Part shown: positions 61,601 to 64,000 of the stretch, piece by piece
How the letters are laid out: each line of letters starts with the position of its first letter
How positions within the stretch are numbered: position 1 is the first letter of the stretch
Source: Rhizobium phaseoli
GTDB lineage: Bacteria > Pseudomonadota > Alphaproteobacteria > Rhizobiales > Rhizobiaceae
NCBI RefSeq assembly: GCF_003985125.1
Contig: NZ_ML133579.1
Location: 62,001-126,000, forward strand
DNA length: 64,000 nucleotides
Direction: 5' to 3'
The notes under the pieces: model-generated
Database searches by the model: none
Seen by the model: only the letters and a program-made list of their open reading frames with translations
Told to the model about the DNA's origin: nothing
Position numbers and translations under genes: made by a program

Positions 61601-63076
61601 ATGGGGTTACCGCTGCTCAGCCTCATCGTATTCACACCCGCCGCCGGGGCGGCGGTTCTGATGTTTTTGCGCAGCGACGCTGCGGTGCGGTGGATGGCGC
61701 TGGGTGTCACCGTCCTCGACCTCGCTCTCTGCATCGCCATGCTAGCCGGTTTTGACACCACGACCCACGCGATGCAGTTCACCGAGACACGCCCGTGGGT
61801 TCCTGCGCTCGGGATCACCTATGCGCTCGGCATCGACGGAATCAGTGCGCTCTTCGTTTTCTTGACCGCGCTGCTGGGCTCGACCTGCGTGCTCGCCTCG
61901 TGGGTCGCGATCGACCGCAAGGTGAAGGAATTCATGGTCAGTCTGCTGGCCATGGAGGCGCTGATGCTGGGGGTGTTCTGCGCACTCGACCTGTTCTTGT
62001 TTTACGTCTTCTGGGAGGCGATGCTGATCCCGATGTATCTGATCATCGGCATCTGGGGCGGCGGCGGCCGGGTCTATGCGGCTTTCAAGTTCTTCCTCTA
62101 CACGCTGGCAGGCAGCGTCCTGTTCCTGGTCGGCGTCATCGTGCTCTATTTCAACGGCGGCGAGACCTTCGACATTCTCGCTCTGACAGCACAGGATTTG
62201 CCGTTCCGGGTCCAGTCGTGGCTGTTCTTCGCTTTCCTGGTCGCCTTCGCGGTCAAAGTGCCGATGGTGCCGGTCCACACCTGGCTGCCGGACGCCCATG
62301 TGCAGGCGCCGACAGCGGGCAGCATCATCCTCGCCGGAGTGCTGCTGAAGATGGGCGCCTACGGCTTCCTGCGATTCTCGCTGCCGATGCTGCCGGATGC
62401 GTCAGTGTATTATTCAACCCTGATGCTTTCGCTTTCGGCCCTTGCGATCGTCTATGGCGGGTTGCTGGCGCTGGCGCAGGACGACCTCAAGAAGCTGGTG
62501 GCCTATTCCAGCATCAGCCACATGGGCTTCGTGACGATGGGGATTTTCGCGCTGAACCTCCGCGGGCTCGAGGGTGGTATCCTGCAAATGTTCAATCATG
62601 GCGTGACGACGGGCGCGTTGTTCCTGTTCGTCGGCCTGATCTACGAACGGACCCACACCCGCAGCATCGCCGATTATGGCGGGCTGATGAAGGCAGCACC
62701 CGTCTACACCACGTTTCTCGCCTTGTTCATCCTGTCGTCGATGGCGCTCCCGGGAACGAATTCGTTCGTCGGCGAGTTGCTCGTGCTGTCCGGCGGGTTT
62801 GCGGCCAACCTGGCCGTCGGCGCGGCCGCCGTTTTGGGCGCATTGCTGGGCGCGGCCTATCTGCTTGGTATGTATGGGAAGGTGGTGCTTGGTCCGGCGA
62901 GCGTCAGCGTCCGGTTCAAGATACGAGATGTAAACGCCCGCGAGATCGCTGCGATCTTGCCGCTGGCCGTCTTCGTGCTCTGGGTCGGGCTCTATCCAAA
63001 ACCCTTTCTCAACATCATCGATGCCTCGGCGAAACATCTGCTGGCGCAGGTGCACGGTGAGGAGAGCGGCCAATGA
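61601..63076 (+). CDS. nuoM: NuoM-like complex I antiporter subunit
   Basis: This 491-residue protein has 14 spans. It has Glu139 in FWEAMLIPMYLIIGIWG (TM5), Lys219 in FAVKVPMVPVHTWLPDAHVQ (TM7) and Lys250 in LLKMGAYGF (TM8), then LAQDDLKKLVAYSSISHMGF. All are classic NuoM motifs. The ATG at 61601 follows AGGGGGTCCC, 8 bases after the NuoL-like stop. Confidence 0.95.
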   Translation: MGLPLLSLIVFTPAAGAAVLMFLRSDAAVRWMALGVTVLDLALCIAMLAGFDTTTHAMQFTETRPWVPALGITYALGIDGISALFVFLTALLGSTCVLASWVAIDRKVKEFMVSLLAMEALMLGVFCALDLFLFYVFWEAMLIPMYLIIGIWGGGGRVYAAFKFFLYTLAGSVLFLVGVIVLYFNGGETFDILALTAQDLPFRVQSWLFFAFLVAFAVKVPMVPVHTWLPDAHVQAPTAGSIILAGVLLKMGAYGFLRFSLPMLPDASVYYSTLMLSLSALAIVYGGLLALAQDDLKKLVAYSSISHMGFVTMGIFALNLRGLEGGILQMFNHGVTTGALFLFVGLIYERTHTRSIADYGGLMKAAPVYTTFLALFILSSMALPGTNSFVGELLVLSGGFAANLAVGAAAVLGALLGAAYLLGMYGKVVLGPASVSVRFKIRDVNAREIAAILPLAVFVLWVGLYPKPFLNIIDASAKHLLAQVHGEESGQ

Positions 63077-64000
63077 CCGCCGATGCGCTTCTCCAGTCGG
63101 TCCTTGCGAGCCTGCCCGAGATCGCGGTGGTCACGGGGGCCTGCATCCTGCTGATCCTGGGACAGTTTGTGCAAAAGAGACAGGACCATTTCCTTGTCTC
63201 GGCTTCCGTTGCCATCGTGCTGATTGCCGCCTTGGCGACACTCATGCTGGCGGGCGAGGTGCGGCCGGCCTACACGGGCATGTTCGTCGCCGACCGCTTC
63301 GCGGTCTTCTTTAAGTTCGTATTCTATTTAGCCACCGTTCTGACATTCCTCCTCTCGCAAAAATATGCGGATATCGAAGGGATCGGTAGCAGCGAATACT
63401 ATGTCCTGCTGCTCTTCGCGCTTTCGGGAATGATGATCATGGCGTCAGCCACCGATCTCATGTCGATCTATGTGGGCCTCGAACTGGTGGTGCTCTGTAC
63501 CTATGTGCTGACCGGCTTCCTGCGGCGAGAGCGGCGGTCGAACGAAGCGGCGCTGAAATATGTGATCCTCGGCGCGGTCTCGACCGGGATTTTCCTTTAC
63601 GGCGTTTCGCTGGTTTACGGGCTGACCGGCACCACGCAACTGGACGCGATGGCTGCAGCGGTGAGCGGCGATCCGCTCGATCCCGGATTGCTGCTGGCGG
63701 TAGTCTTCATTGTCGCGGGGCTGGTCTTCAAGGTCGGCGCGGTGCCGTTCCATATGTGGGTTCCGGATGTCTACGAAGGCGCGCCGACGACGATCACCGC
63801 CTTCATGTCGGTCGGCCCCAAGGCGGCGGGGTTCGCGGTCATCCTGCGGGTGTTCCTCAACCCTCTGGTCGCAGCCTCGGACGTCTGGATCATCGTCGCG
63901 GTCATTGCGGTGGTGACGATGGCGCTCGGTAGTTTCGTGGCGCTTGTGCAGGACAATTTCAAGCGACTGCTGGCCTATTCCAGCATCGCTCATGCCGGGT
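63073..64000 (+). CDS. nuoN: NuoN-like complex I antiporter subunit, cut by window edge
   Basis: The visible 309 residues begin MTADALLQSVLASLPEIAVV and include Glu137 in IYVGLELVVLCTYVLTGFLR, Lys220 in LVFKVGAVPFHMWVPDVYEG and Lys250 in VGPKAAGFAVI, all NuoN features. ATG overlaps the nuoM stop by four bases. The remainder lies beyond 64000. It completes a J, K, extra, small, L, M, N cluster with four antiporter-like proteins. Confidence 0.93.
   Translation, partial: MTADALLQSVLASLPEIAVVTGACILLILGQFVQKRQDHFLVSASVAIVLIAALATLMLAGEVRPAYTGMFVADRFAVFFKFVFYLATVLTFLLSQKYADIEGIGSSEYYVLLLFALSGMMIMASATDLMSIYVGLELVVLCTYVLTGFLRRERRSNEAALKYVILGAVSTGIFLYGVSLVYGLTGTTQLDAMAAAVSGDPLDPGLLLAVVFIVAGLVFKVGAVPFHMWVPDVYEGAPTTITAFMSVGPKAAGFAVILRVFLNPLVAASDVWIIVAVIAVVTMALGSFVALVQDNFKRLLAYSSIAHAG

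Noticed and set aside
1..64000. Search for CRISPR arrays, tRNA genes, insertion sequences and prophage
   Set aside because: No regular direct repeats with spacers, no cloverleaf or transposase-like sequence, and no phage genes were seen.

Overview
The window is about 62% GC and reads as the chromosome of a fast-growing Rhizobium (R. etli / R. leguminosarum group). This is inferred from the ctrA-chpT-eipA cell-cycle block, a RIME-type intergenic repeat, rhizobial-type RpoH, and the density of sugar ABC transporters and LysR genes. There are no rRNA or tRNA genes, insertion sequences, phage genes or CRISPR arrays. Almost all of the sequence is coding.

Layout. 1-4.9 kb is a CtrA hub: the end of sciP, fliJ, ctrA, a single-domain receiver, the phosphotransferase chpT and the envelope gene eipA. 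A PqiA-like protein and a small GNAT protein sit among them, and CtrA-like boxes and GANTC sites lie in the promoters. 5-15.8 kb is housekeeping: a coiled-coil membrane protein, the RIME-like repeat, a SpoU methyltransferase, rluD, rpoH with a sigma-32-type promoter, a large acidic single-span protein, purA, a DMT exporter and a GNAT enzyme. 16-19.7 kb holds a PAS-GGDEF-EAL protein and a xylonate-type dehydratase. 20-39 kb is an efflux and stress block: two RND pumps with their adaptor proteins, an EmrAB-type pump with MarR, a CPA1 antiporter, two LysR genes (one divergent from a hydrolase-like protein that has lost its catalytic residues, one divergent from an SDR) and a 3-methyladenine glycosylase. 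39-44.7 kb is mixed metabolism: a PPP-type phosphatase, an Rrf2 regulator beside a flavin acyl-CoA-dehydrogenase-like protein, a frameshifted SDR, a hydroxypyruvate-isomerase-like protein, an AhpD-like protein and a cupin.

44.7-49.2 kb is the glycerol-3-phosphate transporter ugpBAEC on the minus strand. 49.5-57 kb is a ROK repressor divergent from a six-gene operon (binding protein, two permeases, SIS isomerase/deglycase, PfkB kinase, ATPase). The gene content resembles fructosamine (Amadori product) uptake and catabolism operons. A perfect 8-bp-arm palindrome lies in the shared promoter.

57.3 kb to the right edge is a complex I-like membrane-arm cluster: nuoJ, nuoK, an antiporter-like gene, an 84-residue two-span protein, a NuoL-like gene whose conserved TM7 lysine is Asn, nuoM and a truncated nuoN. 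It encodes four antiporter-like subunits, and no nuoA-I genes precede it. Its codon use (many GGG glycine codons) differs from the rest of the window. This is the most unusual system here.
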